DNA of 64,000 nt from Chrysopilus asiliformis (Eukaryota; Arthropoda; Insecta; Diptera; Rhagionidae): positions 3,925,533-3,989,532 of the forward strand of contig OZ035964.1 of assembly GCA_964034945.1 (NCBI GenBank). The letters run 5' to 3'. A program made the position numbers and the translations under genes. This document shows, piece after piece, positions 21,209-35,010 of the stretch (position 1 is the first letter of the stretch; every line of letters begins with the position of its first letter). The notes beneath the pieces are model-generated. The model was not told the origin of the DNA. It did not search any database and was given only the letters and a program-made list of their open reading frames with translations.

Positions 21209-22675
21209 AAGTCCTGTGGTGGAATCGCGTAAGCTGATAGTTGATGGTGACTGTCACCTGTCAATTTTTCGGACTTGAACAAGATTGCAACTATTAACAT
21301 TTTAGGCAAAATTTTCGAATAAAAAGCGACCACGTCATTATGCTGTCATTTGCACTACAGAATTATCAAAAATGTCTATCAAGAATGATAGCCAATTTTT
21401 TTGAACGCTGGCGGAATGTCGCCTCTGGTGGCAGGAATTGCGCGCTTCCATAGGAAACTAAATAAAGATGTGAAAACTTTCAGGACTCTCTTTCAAACTT
21501 TTACGAAAAGCTTTCAAACTTTTACGCAGTGGTTCACATGTGTGCTGAAATGGTTTCAAAAAGCTCTCCAACGTATAGAAAACTTGCAGAACTTGCAAAC
21601 ATTTTTCAAAAGAGTTTTTCAGAATTAAAAAACGACTTAAGAAAAGCTTAGCTTTTGCAGCCCTGAAGGACTTTTTAAGTGTGCAAAATGCACAGGTCCC
21701 GCGAGGAATGAAAAAAAACAGCCCCATTATTTCCAGTATTTTAACAAGAATAACTCATAAAATTAAATTTATTGTGATTTCAAAATTTAATTTTGGCTTT
21801 TATGCCATCGAGAGTAGAATTTAGAGATTTTCAAATAATATTTTAAGAGAAATTGCTTTTTTTTGCTTAAGTATTCTTACATTCTATCTTTCATAAAAAT
21901 ATGTTTAATGAAAAAAGAATGAATAACAAAAGTTTTAATTATTATCATTTTTTGTTTCGTAAAAAATGTTTTATTTTATTTTCACTTGTTTATTAATTTT
22001 CTTTTATTAAATATCCCTAATTTTTTATTTGTATTTCCCGGAAAAAATTTCATACATTTTTGTTTTCAATCCTACTGCTTATAAATCTGTGTTTTCCTTG
22101 AAAACCAAATTTTTTTTATAACCTTCTGATCTTTTCGATTTTAATTTTCGTGTGTGTTTCTTTTTTCATAGTTTTTTTTTGTTGCTATTGACGTGCATTT
22201 AAAATATTTTTTTTTAAATCATACGAAATTAGAATTGTTAAGATTCTATTTACTGTTATGTAAAGATGTTTAAAAATATTTGTTTTTCTGTAACATTTAT
22301 GGGTATTTTAAGTGGTAAATTTTTAAGATTAATTATGAGTTTCTTTTTTCTATTATGTATATTTGATTATTTAAAGTTACTTCAAGTTTGTATTTGAAAA
22401 TAAACATCATTTTGAGAACAAAACATCATCCAATTATTTGAAACAAAAAAGTTTAGGTAACCGAAAAAAGTCTCAGACTGTTTGTTTGATCTAATTAAGA
22501 ATAATCAAAGTCGAAAAATGTAAAAAAAAAACCGAAATAAATGCTGTTTTTGTTTTATTTGTAAAGATTTCCAATCTTACACTATAAAAGTATTTTTAAT
22601 ATACATTAAAAGAAAAACTTTAAAGATCCCTGATATATTCTCAATTTTGAATTCAAGGGATGTGTAACTGCACGG
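21209..22675. other. AT-rich DNA, no gene seen
   Basis: GACTGTCACCTGTCAATTTT at 21250-21300 recurs near 44215-44240, so an old dispersed repeat is present. 21470-21640 has AAAGCTTTCAAACTTTTACG motifs shared with 22980-23030. The rest is T-rich. Confidence 0.45.
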
Positions 22676-22790
22676 AGAGAAATTCATTCAAAATACGACT
22701 TTTATGTAGAGAATGAACGTCTAAAAAATCTACATTTTAGAAGTTTTTCTATATAAAAGTCGCTTTTTGAATAAATTTCTCAAGCATGAA
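22676..22790. mobile_element. small foldback MITE
   Basis: GAGAAATTCATTCAAAATACG..ACTTTTATGTAGA is inverted as CTATATAAAAGTCG..TTTTGAATAAATTTCTC. About 110 bp, almost all stem. Confidence 0.75.
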
Positions 22791-23575
22791 GTAAAATCTA
22801 TTTTCTAAATACTCCATTTACGACGTACCCATCCCTGGGGATCCGTTGTTAAACTAAATATCCTCGAAAACTCTCACGACCTACAAAAACTGTTCGCAGG
22901 ATCTTCTAATTCTAATTGAGCGTTCATTTCTCACTTCTGCACGCAGGCATTTCTTCCCAGAACTAGGCTTATGTGTAAAAAGCTTTCAGAACTTCCAAAA
23001 GAGCTTTCAAACTTTAACTAAGTGGCCACCTGTGAACGCAAATAGTGTTAAAACAAACTCCCACCAAAAACAAACTTTGAGACCCCTCAAATATTTTTAA
23101 AAAAGCTCATGGAGTTTAAGAAAATCTAGGAACCCAAAGAACTTTTAGGAGGGGCTTTCGAAACCCTCAGAATTTGTTTCTTTCGGGGTCCCTAAACGAC
23201 TCAAAAAAAATCTTTAGGATATTTCGTTTTTAAATCGTCAGCAAGTAGAAAATCTAAAAAAAGAGATAATCTTTACAAATCGTTGGAGAATCTTTACAAA
23301 TTGTTACAGAAAACTGCCTTTCCGATAAAAAAATGTATTATTAATAATTTATCTGTTCATAACTAAAAATTCTTCAAATACTCAAGCATTCGAGGAGACA
23401 CATTTAAAGGATTTAAGGTCGAGAAGGTCCTAAAAAGAAGACTTGCAGAAAAAGACTTGGAATTTTGGCTGCACGAAGCAGAACTGTCAGAAAAACTGCA
23501 GCGGCTGCAAAAATTGAGAGTTTTTCTTGCCATGTCTGATCCAGGCATAATTAGGATCAGATAGAAAAAAATCCG

Positions 23576-23776
23576 TTAACCCTTAGAGGCACAGAAAAAT
23601 AGCAAATATTTTCACCCTTCCGGCACTCGAAAAAAAATTTTTTTTTTATGTTTTTAGTGGTACCATTTTAAAGTATCATACGGCAATGAAAGACGGTTTA
23701 ATTTTGATACCACCGTGCAGTATTTGTTACAAAAAAGGTGGTACATCGCGTGTACCACCAAGCCTTTAAGGGTTAA
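23576..23776. mobile_element. TTAA-flanked MITE, separate family
   Basis: TTAACCCTTAGAGGCA at the left and GCCTTTAAGGGTTAA at the right, 201 bp. The interior has GTGGTACC and GGTGGTACATCGCGTGTACC, like the interior of the element at 33057, although the ends differ. Confidence 0.75.
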
Positions 23777-25172
23777 ACAGGAAAAAACCAGAGGAGGGTC
23801 TTTTTAGTTTGACGCCATATATAAAACGGGCGGCCGACCGGCAATTTTTCTTGCGAAATTTCGCGAATTGCCGCTTTTTTGAAAACCTCGGCTTTGGCCA
23901 TGATATGGCTCTGAATTTATTAAGGGCCGTTTTTTTTTTAAATTTAGTAAACTGTTGCAAGAGCTTTTCTAGTCAACTTTTAAAGCCGGAGTGGGCAGAA
24001 ATGCTCACTTCTTTCTCTTTTTCGAAATTAAAATGGAGGTGCGTGAAGCGAATAAGCTTTAAATTTGACTGATTTCCGTTTTATTTGCTTAAAATGGACA
24101 AACCGACCACAAAAGTCCCGGGAAGTTTAAAGCTCAAAAAACTTGAGTATTTGAAATCACAGAAAAAATCCATGAATTTAAAGAGCTTTTGCATAAATGA
24201 AAAATTTAACGAAAAAATGATAATTTATTTGGAAAGTTTCTATTTTATTCCTACCAATACTAATAATTTTTATGGAGTAAATACTATTATGCGATATAAT
24301 GAATATATTTATGTGAATTACGTTATGTTAAAGATGCTACAGCGTGCAATTGACAAATTTCGCTGTTTTTTTTTCCTTCTTCAATAAGTTTGTTTTAATC
24401 GGATACATTGAACAATTATATGAGTGTAGGGATGAGATTTTATTTATTTTATTCTTAGTTTTGTTTACTGTTTTCATTTTATTTTATTGCGTTAAATCCA
24501 AATATTTTCCACAAAGCACAAAGTAGTTGTGGTCGTGGTTTTTTTAGGGAAGTTAGGAGTAACACTCCTGCAAACTTCATTCATTTCTTTTGTGGAGAAA
24601 GCCAATAGTATGGCTGAAGAAAAATGGAAAATTATTCAATGTTAACATTTCTTCCTCTATTTTGACTTTAGTTTTATTTAAAATTATGTAAATTTAAAAA
24701 TGATTTTTTTAAACATACTTTACTTGTGTAACATAGCGCGGGCAGAGCTATGCGTTTGGGCTATTGCAGTATTTTTTTTCAATCATTTTTTCTTTAATAT
24801 ATTTTTTTTATCTTCTAATGGTTAAAATGAAATATTTTGTGAACATAGAATTACAACAGCTTTTTTTTGTAGTACAATTATGTTCAATTATCGCTTAATA
24901 ATTATGTATTTTCCATTCGCTTCCATGGAGTTTTCTTTTTTATCGATAGAATTTTCCAACGATTTCCATCGATAAGTTTATCGAACCGCAGATTCTTCTG
25001 ACTTATGGTGAAGCAACGAATAGTTTGGGCAAATAACCTTTCCTTGGATGTTCTATTTGTTTTTAAATTCTATATCCAACCCTGATTTATCAGAAATGTT
25101 TACAAAAGCAAACTTCAAATACTTTCTCTCTTTTAAGAAGAAAAATAAATAAATAAGAGAGACAGCGTGATT
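23777..25172. other. AT-rich DNA with clustered TATCGATA-like sites
   Basis: No gene seen. 24941-24985 has TATCGATA followed by ATCGATAAG and TTATCGAA within 45 bp, a possible DREF-type or foldback cluster. A GGGCTATTGCA motif occurs at 24758. Confidence 0.4.
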
Positions 25173-25545
25173 GTGATGGTTTCGAAACGATTTCTTTTAG
25201 CTCTTCAAAATTTAAAAAGCTTTTTGGGCTTTGTGATGGTTTAGAAACGATTTCTTTCGTCATTGAAACTTAAAAAGCTTTTAAAACTTTGTGAGCTTTG
25301 TGGTGGTTTGGAAACGATTATTTTCGTCCTTGAAACTTAAAAAGCTTTTAAAACTTTGTGATGGTTTGGAAACGATTTCTTTCGTCCTTGAAACTTAAAA
25401 AGCTCTTAAAACTTTGTGAGCTTTGTGGTGGTTTGGAAACGATTATTTTCGTCCTTGAAACTTAGAAAGCTTTTAAAACTTTGTGATGGTTTGGAAGCGA
25501 TTTCTTTCGGACTTCAAAATTTAAAAAGCTCTTAAAACTTTTTGA
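25173..25545 (+). repeat. irregular minisatellite
   Basis: About six copies of a unit of GTGATGGTTTGGAAACGATT, then TCTTTCGTCCTTGAAACTTA and AAAAGCTTTTAAAACTTT, with unit lengths alternating because a TGAGCTTTG insert is present in some copies. Confidence 0.88.
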
Positions 25546-28500
25546 ACTCTCGAGCTCTTGTTTCTTGAAAAAGTTCGCAAAGCTTTCAAAGTGTTTAGAT
25601 TTTCATAGTTCGATAGAGCTATTTTTAGAGATTCTTTTTTAATATTTCCTATTGATTTAAAAATCAAAAAAAAAATATTATTTGATAAAATAATAATAAA
25701 AAAACGTTATGGTATATTTTTCATTGTGTGGTACATGCCCATTTTTTGGGCATGACGTTTGGGCTATTGCAACTGATTTAATTTTCATATTTCTTGAATT
25801 ATATATATTTCATAACTCTATTCTGTTTCGTGTCCAAATATGACACAATTTTCAAATAACGTTGGATATATTAGATTCCATATTGACTGATGATGGTTTT
25901 TCAAATCTACGTTTGTCTTTTTTGTTTTAATTTTAAAATTGGGCTTTGCTGTTTATTAATTAATTTTTGTTTTTAAGTGAATTGAATTGATATAATTTGT
26001 TAGATGTGGCTTGGGTTTATTTTATTATTCGGGCTATTGTAACTGATTCCATTTCTCTTTTGGTTTATATCTATTGTCGTTGTGTGGTTTTAATAAGAGT
26101 CCATAAATGGTTAATGATTTCTTTTGTTTTGTTTTTGTAATTTCAGATTAATAGTCATGCATTGTGATTATATTTTCGATTATTTGCCAATTTTCAAAAG
26201 ATCTTTCTAGGGAAATTTTGCAAATATGTTTTTGGCGAATAGAACGTCGTATAAGTGAAAGTTTCGTATCAAAAATCTTATATGAGTCGGTGCACGAAAG
26301 CAATTGTTTGCCCGAAAAACACTGAGGAACACTTCAAGTTTTATTCTGTGCACGAAAGCTCTGCGAGATGGGGGGCTTTCAGGCTCAAAAATTGTGTACT
26401 TTTAAAGTCTATGCACAGGCGTTTTTTTTTCAAAAAAGTTCCTGCGTGTTTAGACGCCTTATCGGCAAATGCCGTTTGCAATAATTTTCAAAGGTTTTTT
26501 TGGAAAATCTTTGACAGAGATTTCGCCACAAGATATTTTCGTTTCATTCTGATAATAACTACGATATTTTTCATTTTTTTATAAGGATTTTTTTTTTAAA
26601 TGAAACATTTTCAAATACTAATCAAAAAAATCATTTTGAAACGCAATTTTACAGGCGAAGTAGTTAGGGTCGATATAGGATCCTAGTGTTGAGGGTTAGT
26701 TGAACTAAAATTTTTGTAATTTAGTAAAATAAGAAGTTGATTTCGTAAGAATTTGGCAACATTACCAGATCTAGTATTAATTTGTTGTAACCTAGTATGG
26801 CACTAATAGCTTATTTTCTAATCTATCTTTTTTTCGACAACAGGTTTTAAATCCAGAATCTTTCCACTGTACTCTTTATTGGAAGAAAGTCCAACTTTTT
26901 GAGGATTTATAAAACTATCAGACTATCGATTGCAGATGTACCAAAAAAAAAATGACGACGAAGAAATAAAATTGCCTATTATAGAGAAATTTTTGAAAAT
27001 CGGCAAATATTCATTGAGAAAATTTGGACAAATTCATTACCGCTATCGGGTCAAAGATATTTTATGCAGAGATGTTATTTTTTTTAAAATCAAAGCTTTT
27101 AAACAAGTTAAAAGCTACGCATGAGAAGGACGCGTAGATGTTACGTTTGGCAAGCGTTTACTTAAAAGCTCTGCACTGCTGAACATCTCTGCTTTACAAA
27201 TATCGGATTTTAAATTATTACGATTGCTGATTACAAGAATTTTACTTATTATTTTTAATATTCTTTGTTTTTGTTGTTGTTATTGATGTAATTTCATTCA
27301 TTATTTAGAGTTTAATTATTTTGATTTTTCACTATATTATTTGTTTGTTGTAATTATTATTTGTTATATATTTATTAAATGTTGTGAGTAACCGGGCTAT
27401 TGTAAATTAAATAAACCAAAATACGAAAGTTTAAATTAATAATGGTAAAAATTGTATCTATATTATTTTGATACAATACTATTTGTAATTACATTTTTTT
27501 AATTGTATTTATTTTAATAAATCATTCAATTCTATTGTATTTAATTGATTATGTTTAACGACTTGTTAACAGAAATCGTGTTAAGAAAAATTATATTATT
27601 TGTTTCTTTTACTTTGAGTGATATCAGTATTACTATTTACACATTCTACTCCAAATTGTAAGAATTTAGAATATTTTTTTTTTTTCGTTTTATGAAATGC
27701 TGTGAAATGTTTTCATATTTTTGGTTTCTGTCTATGAGTTTTTTATTTTATTTATTTATTTATTTATTTTTTAAATTTTACTTTATGGCCAATTGACGTC
27801 ATTTAACACTGACTTAATGTTGTTATTTGGGTTAATGCCGTCATTTGTAATATTTAGTAACTATGAGCACGTTGTAATCATACATAATTTATAGAATTCC
27901 AAATAAAAAGTGGAAAAAAATCTACAGTTTTTTTATAAATTTTTTTACAGCAATTTTTTAACACACGTCAAGCTTACAGAATGCCATCGATTGCATTGCC
28001 AATATTTTTGGCTACTTTTCTTAGATATTTTAGTGAAATTTCACGCATTTGGTTTACTTCTGAATTGGGCGTGTAATTAAATGTTGTAAAAAGTTTCAAT
28101 TTTCAAATCGTGGGCATTTTATAAACTTCTTCTTTTTTGTCTTCTATTAGAATGTTCTTCTCTGTAATTCACATTGGAATTTCTCTGTTAGTCCTTGCAT
28201 AGACAGAGGCGTTTATGCGGAGAAGTTTCATCCTGAAAGCTTCATTCCGTGCACAAAAGCTCCTCCTGACTGGACGCCTCTGCTTTAGATTTTCATAATT
28301 AAGGTTAATTACATGAAAATACACAATAAATCTTTTGCCGCTTGGTGTTTTGTGTATTTTTTTTACTGATTTTTGGCGTGTGTGTGTGTTGAATTTGATT
28401 GAATTTTATTCTACTAATTGTAGTACATTTACACAGTTTTTCTTTCTTTTTTTTTACTTTTAAGAAACAATTTCTCTCATTTGACTATAAACGGAATAAA

Positions 28501-29383
28501 TTTAATTTTATATGCGTATCATTTTATTATTACTTTTAATATAATTAATATTTATATTTGATATTTTTTTTTATTACGGTGATTAACATTATATGGTATT
28601 TATGTTATTTTTTTAATAGTATTATAAAAATGTGATGGGGAGCCGAATACTTTATAGATCGTGTGATATTCTATACCAGCAGCATTTATTATTTATGAAA
28701 TATTTCGCCGTTTTTCTTCGTATTTTGATAAAAATTACAATTTTTGGCTGGATTTTTTACATTTAATAATATTTTATGCACACACACGATCAATGCGTAT
28801 TCGGTTTGGTATTTTTAGGAATTTCATTTGTCAAGGGGATTCTATTGAAAATTATTAAAAACAAACTTCATTTCTTTCATTTCTTATTTGTATAATTTTT
28901 CTGTAATGTTTTTTTTTAAAGGTTTCTTTCCTACATACTTTCGTGGCCGAGATTTATTCACTTTTTTCCATACTTTCTGTTATGAGTTTTTATTTGTTTA
29001 GCAACTTCTCGAGAATTGCATTAAAATCAAAGATTTAAATAAAATACGCGTTCTTCATATTATATTTTGTATAATTTTTTGTGCCGACATTATTTGCATA
29101 TCGTTTTGTTGTATTTATTTTTAATATGTTTCTTTTTATTACTATTATAAATTGAACAAAGGATGTTTAATTATTTTATTATGTTAATATGTATTATTGG
29201 TATTTTCTATTATTATTCGTGATTTATTATAATTGCTTTAATCGAAATACAAAATTATTAATCCGTCATCAAAATTATTGCGCAAAAACACACAAAATAG
29301 AAGCGGCGATATTCAGGACAGCCAAAACTTAATTTCTTTCATGCAGAGAGAAAAAAAAATTAGTGGATTCAATAATTTTATAA
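25546..29383. other. very AT-rich, T-rich on plus strand; no gene seen
   Basis: Homopolymer-rich DNA with GGGCTATTG motifs at 25761, 26031 and 27394, short TTTA tracts (27750) and no coding signal. It could be a minus-strand 3' UTR of the zinc-finger gene or intergenic DNA. Confidence 0.45.
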
Positions 29384-29848
29384 TCAGGGTATTCACAGTC
29401 CTCTTTTAAATTGCGGGTAAATTTACCGCCCGGTAATTCAGTCAAATTTAACAGATTTTTACCGAGACGGTAACTTGGTTCATGTAAAAATGAATTACCG
29501 GCCTTGAGTCGTGTTTTCCGGCCCGGTTATTCGGTATCAAGAATCAACCGCGAGTGGCGCTAGTAATGTTTTTAGTTGTCAAATTTTCTCGCTGGCTTTC
29601 TCATCGGACTGCAAATTTTTTCAATTTTGATAGCCGTTGTCACAATAGAAATTCAAAAGAATACATCAAACATGGATTTAAAGGTATGTGACAATCAAAT
29701 TCGCAGTTCATGATTTGGTCACGGATCCAATAAAAGCGCTGTTCTCAAATCTGTGCTGTGGGATGTTCACAGCAGAATATTTTCAGTCTTTTAATATTAC
29801 CGAAAATACCGAATACCGAAAATTAAAAGAGGATTGTGAATACCCTGA
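29384..29848. mobile_element. terminal-inverted-repeat element, TCAGGGTATTCACAG ends
   Basis: TCAGGGTATTCACAGTCCTC at the left and GAGGATTGTGAATACCCTGA at the right, 465 bp. A second, inverted copy is at 55355-55826. The interior contains AAACATGGATTTAAAG|GTATGTG, a start codon followed by a splice donor, in both copies. No target duplication is clear. Confidence 0.85.
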
Positions 29849-29949
29849 ATAAATAGTCGGGACTTTAACTGAAATTGTTAATTTCACCATTAATTTTTAT
29901 TTAACCATAAGATAGTAAATTTTACTACTAAGTAGGTATTTTTTTTTAT

Positions 29950-30745
29950 AAAAAAGTCTGATGTGAACAGCATATGATTTTCTTATAAAAAAAACTACTT
30001 CCCTGTGCAATTTACACTATAAAGCCGATAAATAATATATTAGCTTTTATAAAAATTTGATTTCTTTTTACAAAACCTGAAATATCTCGATAACGGTAAA
30101 AGATAACGATTTACAGTATAAAGTGAAAATGTAGAGAATTTTAATATCTTTAATTTTTAATTTCACTAGTTTTTTAGAAAAACCGTTAATTTGCAAGCAA
30201 TTCGCAAAAACCTATTATTTACCTTTTAATGAAAATATCTCAATAACGGTAAAAGGTAGCGGATAACAACAAAAGACGAAATTGTGTCAATTATTTTCTT
30301 CAAATCATCTTGCATAATAAACCACCGAATACCCGTTAGTTTTCGCAACAAAAAAAAACAGATTTTTTGAAATTACGGTATATCTTAATACCGGTTTGAG
30401 ACATCGAGTTCTAGTACAAGACAAAAGTGTAGGAAATTTTACTGTCTTCAACTTTTGTCGTACAAAAGACTACTGAAAAATTCGTGGTTTCGGAGTAAAG
30501 AGAAAAAAAACCAAATTGGGTTTTAAAATGCCGCCATTTTGGTTACGTCCGATTAACGGATTTCCACCAATAGTTGCTGGGATCGTCCCATTTCAGGACC
30601 AAAAATCTCTCTAAAATTGCATGGCCTACCTTTATTAATTTTGGAGAAATCTTGTACACAGACTGACAAACTGACAGACTGACCGACTAACGTCGGAATG
30701 TCGGAAAGCTCGGAAAGTGCTGTCAAATCGAAAAACGCCGTATAG
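29950..30745. mobile_element. repeat family D, copy 1
   Basis: Starts GTCTGATGTGAACAGCATAT and shares CCCTGTGCAATTTACACTA, TAACGGTAAAAGATAACG and AAGACAAAAGTGTA(G/A)GAAATTTTA with 54034-54491. It ends in a GACAGACTGAC tract. No coding capacity seen. Confidence 0.75.
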
Positions 30746-33056
30746 GGGAGAGTCGCATACGATTTTTAATTTTATGTGTAAACGCCGTATAATGCAACAT
30801 ATTTATATAGATTCCAATTTGTAAAAGCCCAACATTGCTAAAAATTACAAATGCTGTCAAGTAGGGAGGAATTTCCAATATAAAACTTAAAAAATCTCAA
30901 CGTTTTTTTTTTTGTTGTTTTTCCTGAGATTATTTCAAGTGATTTCTCAGATTTTTTTTGTCTATTAATCAGTTTAGAAGCAGAGATTAATGTCTATTAA
31001 TCAGTTTAGAAGCAGTGCTTCGGCATTAAAGGGTCTTCCCCTAAGCTCTGGCTGGATCTATAAAAAAAAAAAAAAAAAAAAAAAAACGGTACTTTTAAGC
31101 AACGCAATCAACAACTTTGTATTCAGATTAAAGAAAATTTTATTTATTATAATAGATTTTTTTTCCGAGACGACAATTTTGATAATTTCGCATTTTTTTT
31201 TAAATTTTTTATTATTGGTTAAAAATTTTGTTTCTTCCGTTGTTTAAATTCTGTAAAAAAAATCTCCTGTTTACGTTACGATTTCAAAGCTTTGTAAGGA
31301 TTTCCCATCAAAAAGTATAATTTTTTGACACATTTTGATGATCGTTTTTTACAATGCAATGCAAATCATAACGTAATTAAGGAGTTTTTTGTAATTATGC
31401 CAAAAATGCCATGTCTTTCACCTCATTAATTGCTTCTTTTTAGCTATTTTTGTACAGGTCAGCGGATTTTTTGCTTAAAGATTGAATGTACCTGTCTTTG
31501 TGCAATTGTCAATCCTATTAAAATCCATAAAACAGATTTCAAGAATTGCCAATTGGTTTAGCATTAAGAGAAGATTTTCTTAAACATCGTTTTTAATTTT
31601 GGTTGTTTTATTTTTGAAATATTCGAAAGTTTCACCCAAAAAAAAAATGAAATTTTTTCACCCTTTTTAATTTTACCCAAAGAAATATTCGAAATTTGAG
31701 CTTGTTTTTGTTTAGCGTATTCTGGCATTCATTTATGAAACTTTTGATCAGATTTTTTATTGTTTTCCGAAACAAAAGACCGTTTTTAATTTTGGTTTTT
31801 ACGAAAATTGGTATTTCCGTGAGCTTTTTTGGTCGCCCGGTGTTTAGCGATCGCAAAAAATGTCTCCTAAAACATTTTGTTTTCCGGGAAAATGTTTATA
31901 TTTTTATTTTGAATTTATTAATTTCTCTATTTTATTTTTTTTAGTTATTTTAATTTATTTTTAGTGCATTATTAGTTTTTTTTTTCATATTAAAAAATAA
32001 TTTTCCTTTTGGGTATATCGTGTTTTTATCACAATTTGAAAAACCGCTTTGTATTAATTTTTATTTTTAAACATTTTAACCGTTTTTTTTTTTGTTTATT
32101 TTTAAACATTTTAACCATTAGGTATTTTTACATTTATTTATCGGCATAATCAAACGAAATTGTTTATTTTTTTAATTTTTTGATGTGATTTTCAAAAAAC
32201 TTTTGTAGCAGAAAGAAATTAAAATTTCGCCGAAATTCTCCCAGTTTTTGTGAAAAAAAAATAAATTTGAGGAAGGAACTTTGAAAAATACTGGGAAATG
32301 TTGCAATGTCACAATTCAATTGGAAAAATGGAAATTTCTAAAGAGTTTTTATGAATCCTTTATCGAAAATTATTGAAAAAATACTTTTTATATCATTTTT
32401 TGTGAATTGTGATCCGAGGAAAATGTATTCAAAATTATTTTTTTATTATTGTTTCTGTTTCAGTTTTGTATTATTTTTTTTTCTCAAAAAATTGAACTAA
32501 AAACCGCTGAAAATCAATAAAAATTCTTAGATTTACCCCATTTGGTTCACACAAGCACACACTCCCATCGCATCAACACAATCACATTTTTCTAATAGTA
32601 TTTCTCAGGCATGCACACACAGAAAACTTAAATGCAAATTCATTTTATGTACAAAAAAATTTACAAATGCCAAAAATATCATTGAAACGCAGAGTTTTTT
32701 CAACTGTAATTTTATTTTATTTTCAAGAATGAGAGATTCTTTTTTCTTAAATTATGGGCATTTTGAAAGTGTGTGGGTGTGTGTTTTTTTTTACAAATTT
32801 TAAGATGCCATATTAGTCACCAGGCAAGAAAATTCATCACAATATTTTAGAGTGATTTTTGGATGTTCTTATTTTAGTTTATTGAGAGTTAAAAGAGAGC
32901 ATGAAATCTCGAGAGAACTATTTTTCGTTTATGCAACTCTGTGATCACAAAAATCCTGGAACCGTGAGAGTAAATAGTTAAACGGTTGACGCATCCCATT
33001 CTGTCAAGTCAACGGAAAAATGCCGTCTGCCGTTGACGCTGCATTCTGTTCAGCTC
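30746..33056. other. AT-rich DNA, no gene seen
   Basis: Contains an exact short duplication (AATGTCTATTAATCAGTTTAG, 30958-31010), an A26 run at about 31061-31086 and T-rich stretches at 31900-32200. No gene. Confidence 0.5.
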
Positions 33057-33283
33057 TTAACACATTCGTGACATTTGCTTTTTCAACTTTTTTTACATTT
33101 GGACATCGTGTACCACGGGTGGTACACTAGCGATTTGTTTTCTGGCGGTTGTGCGCCATCGGTGGTACACGGTGCGTGTTTTTATATTACTTCCACAAAA
33201 AAACTACCGCACTATTTACTCGAGCCGTTTTAAAAAAACTGTACATGTACCACCAGTGGTACACGATGTCACGAACGTGTTAA
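33057..33283. mobile_element. TTAA-flanked MITE with TTAACACATTCGTGACA ends
   Basis: TTAACACATTCGTGACA at the left and TGTCACGAACGTGTTAA at the right, 227 bp. The interior carries several GTACCAC/GTGGTAC palindromic sites. Confidence 0.85.
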
Positions 33284-34967
33284 AACGATAATAAAAGGGT
33301 CGGGAAAAGAGGACTGATCGTGAAGTCCTAAAATAAAAGCTTGGCATTTTGGGAAAAACAGCCAGTACTCTAGAAGGGAAACTGTGGAATCGTCAGAGAA
33401 TGGAAGATGTGAAAGGAAACTCTGATATCGTGGATCTAAAACTTTTGAAAAGATCGCAAAATCTGGAAAACCCTCAAGAGAGTTAAAAAGGTTTTGTAAT
33501 TTTAAAAATCTTTCAGATTTTGAAATTTTAACATTAGAAACTTTTACAGAACCTAAAGTTTCATCGAAGCTCTGACAGCCTGACAAAAAAAAACACATAA
33601 AAAGACCTAAGATTTGCGTAAAGATCTAAAAAAAAGCTCACAGCATCAAAGTTTTTCAGCACTGAAACAATGCTACCGAACAATGCTAGCTTTCAAAGTT
33701 TTCAATACTCTAACAGGATTTTTGTTCTGCAAAACTTTTAACTGCTTTACTAGCGAGAGGAAAACAAACACCGAAAAAATGATATTTCACAACTATAATT
33801 TATCGCACCTAACAATTTTAATATGTCCTCTAAAGAGAACACTGCGAGTGAACAGGTTAAGGCCGAAAAATAATTTCTATAGGATATACACTAAGTGATG
33901 TAAAAATTTCATTACTTTCTCTGTTTTATGTCGTTCTAAGCAATGTGGGCTAAAAAATTTAATACTAATTCTTCCATTTTAACAAATCTTCGCTGTCCAA
34001 TAGCGATCTATTTGACTAATGTGACTAATATGGATAAATTTTTCATATTAAACAAAAAAAGGTAGTTATTCAGACCGGTGGGGAAACTGGATTTTAATCT
34101 GAAGAAAAAAAAACAGTTGAAATTACTTTTGGTTTCATGATCTTAAGATTTCTTAAGATTTATTACTACACAATCAATTCACGCTTACGCATTTTCGCTT
34201 AATTTCATTCATTGTTTGTTTTTTTTTTTTATTAAACAAAACATTATTTTCTCATTAGTTTACTCTTTTTACAAATTTACGATTTTTCTTTATTATTTTT
34301 AGTTTATTTTTTAATCATTTTTCTTTTTTCATTTCTTTTAAGAAGTGTTTTTTTTTTGTTTTAATAATAATTCAGGTGGTTGTAGAGGCTTCTGCATGAA
34401 AGTACATCTCTTAATTAAAAAAAAAAATATTTGAAATTTCGAAATGTTGTTTTTTTTTTTGTTTTTTAGAAAAAATTTCTTTAGTTCAATCATTTTATTA
34501 TTTGTCTACCCTCCCCCATTGCTTTTTTTATTGATAAAATTAAACATTTGTACCTGCATGTAACGAAAATCGTCCGTGTTCAGTTATATGTTATTGGAAA
34601 AATGTTTCTAATGCGTTTTACATACGGCAAAAAATTGCAAATGGAATTTAAATGGACAAGAACGATTTTGCCTTACAACAGACACATTTGAATTGTTTTG
34701 TTGTTGTTTTTTTAACATCTTTGACATTTTCTCCAAAAAGTTTGTATCTAAATTTTAATTTTTTTGCCATTTCTTATGAAAGTTTTAGTTTATTTTATTT
34801 TAAATCCTCATATCGTTTGTTTTGTAAAAACTAAAAACAATTTTCATTTCCTTATGATATACAAATCTTTATTTATCAGTTTTTAATCAATTTTTAGTCT
34901 TATTTAGTTTAGTTTTCTTTTTCTTTAAATTATTTTTAATAGTTTTACTTATAGATGTAGGGTTTAG

Positions 34968-35010
<43 letters not shown>

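Noticed and set aside
24941..24985. Clustered TATCGATA/ATCGATAAG sites as a promoter
   Set aside because: No initiator, downstream element or exon nearby; partly palindromic, so it may be a decayed foldback.
34972..35008. (TA)n tract as an origin or regulatory element
   Set aside because: Plain microsatellite; similar tracts at 16.2 and 19.3 kb.
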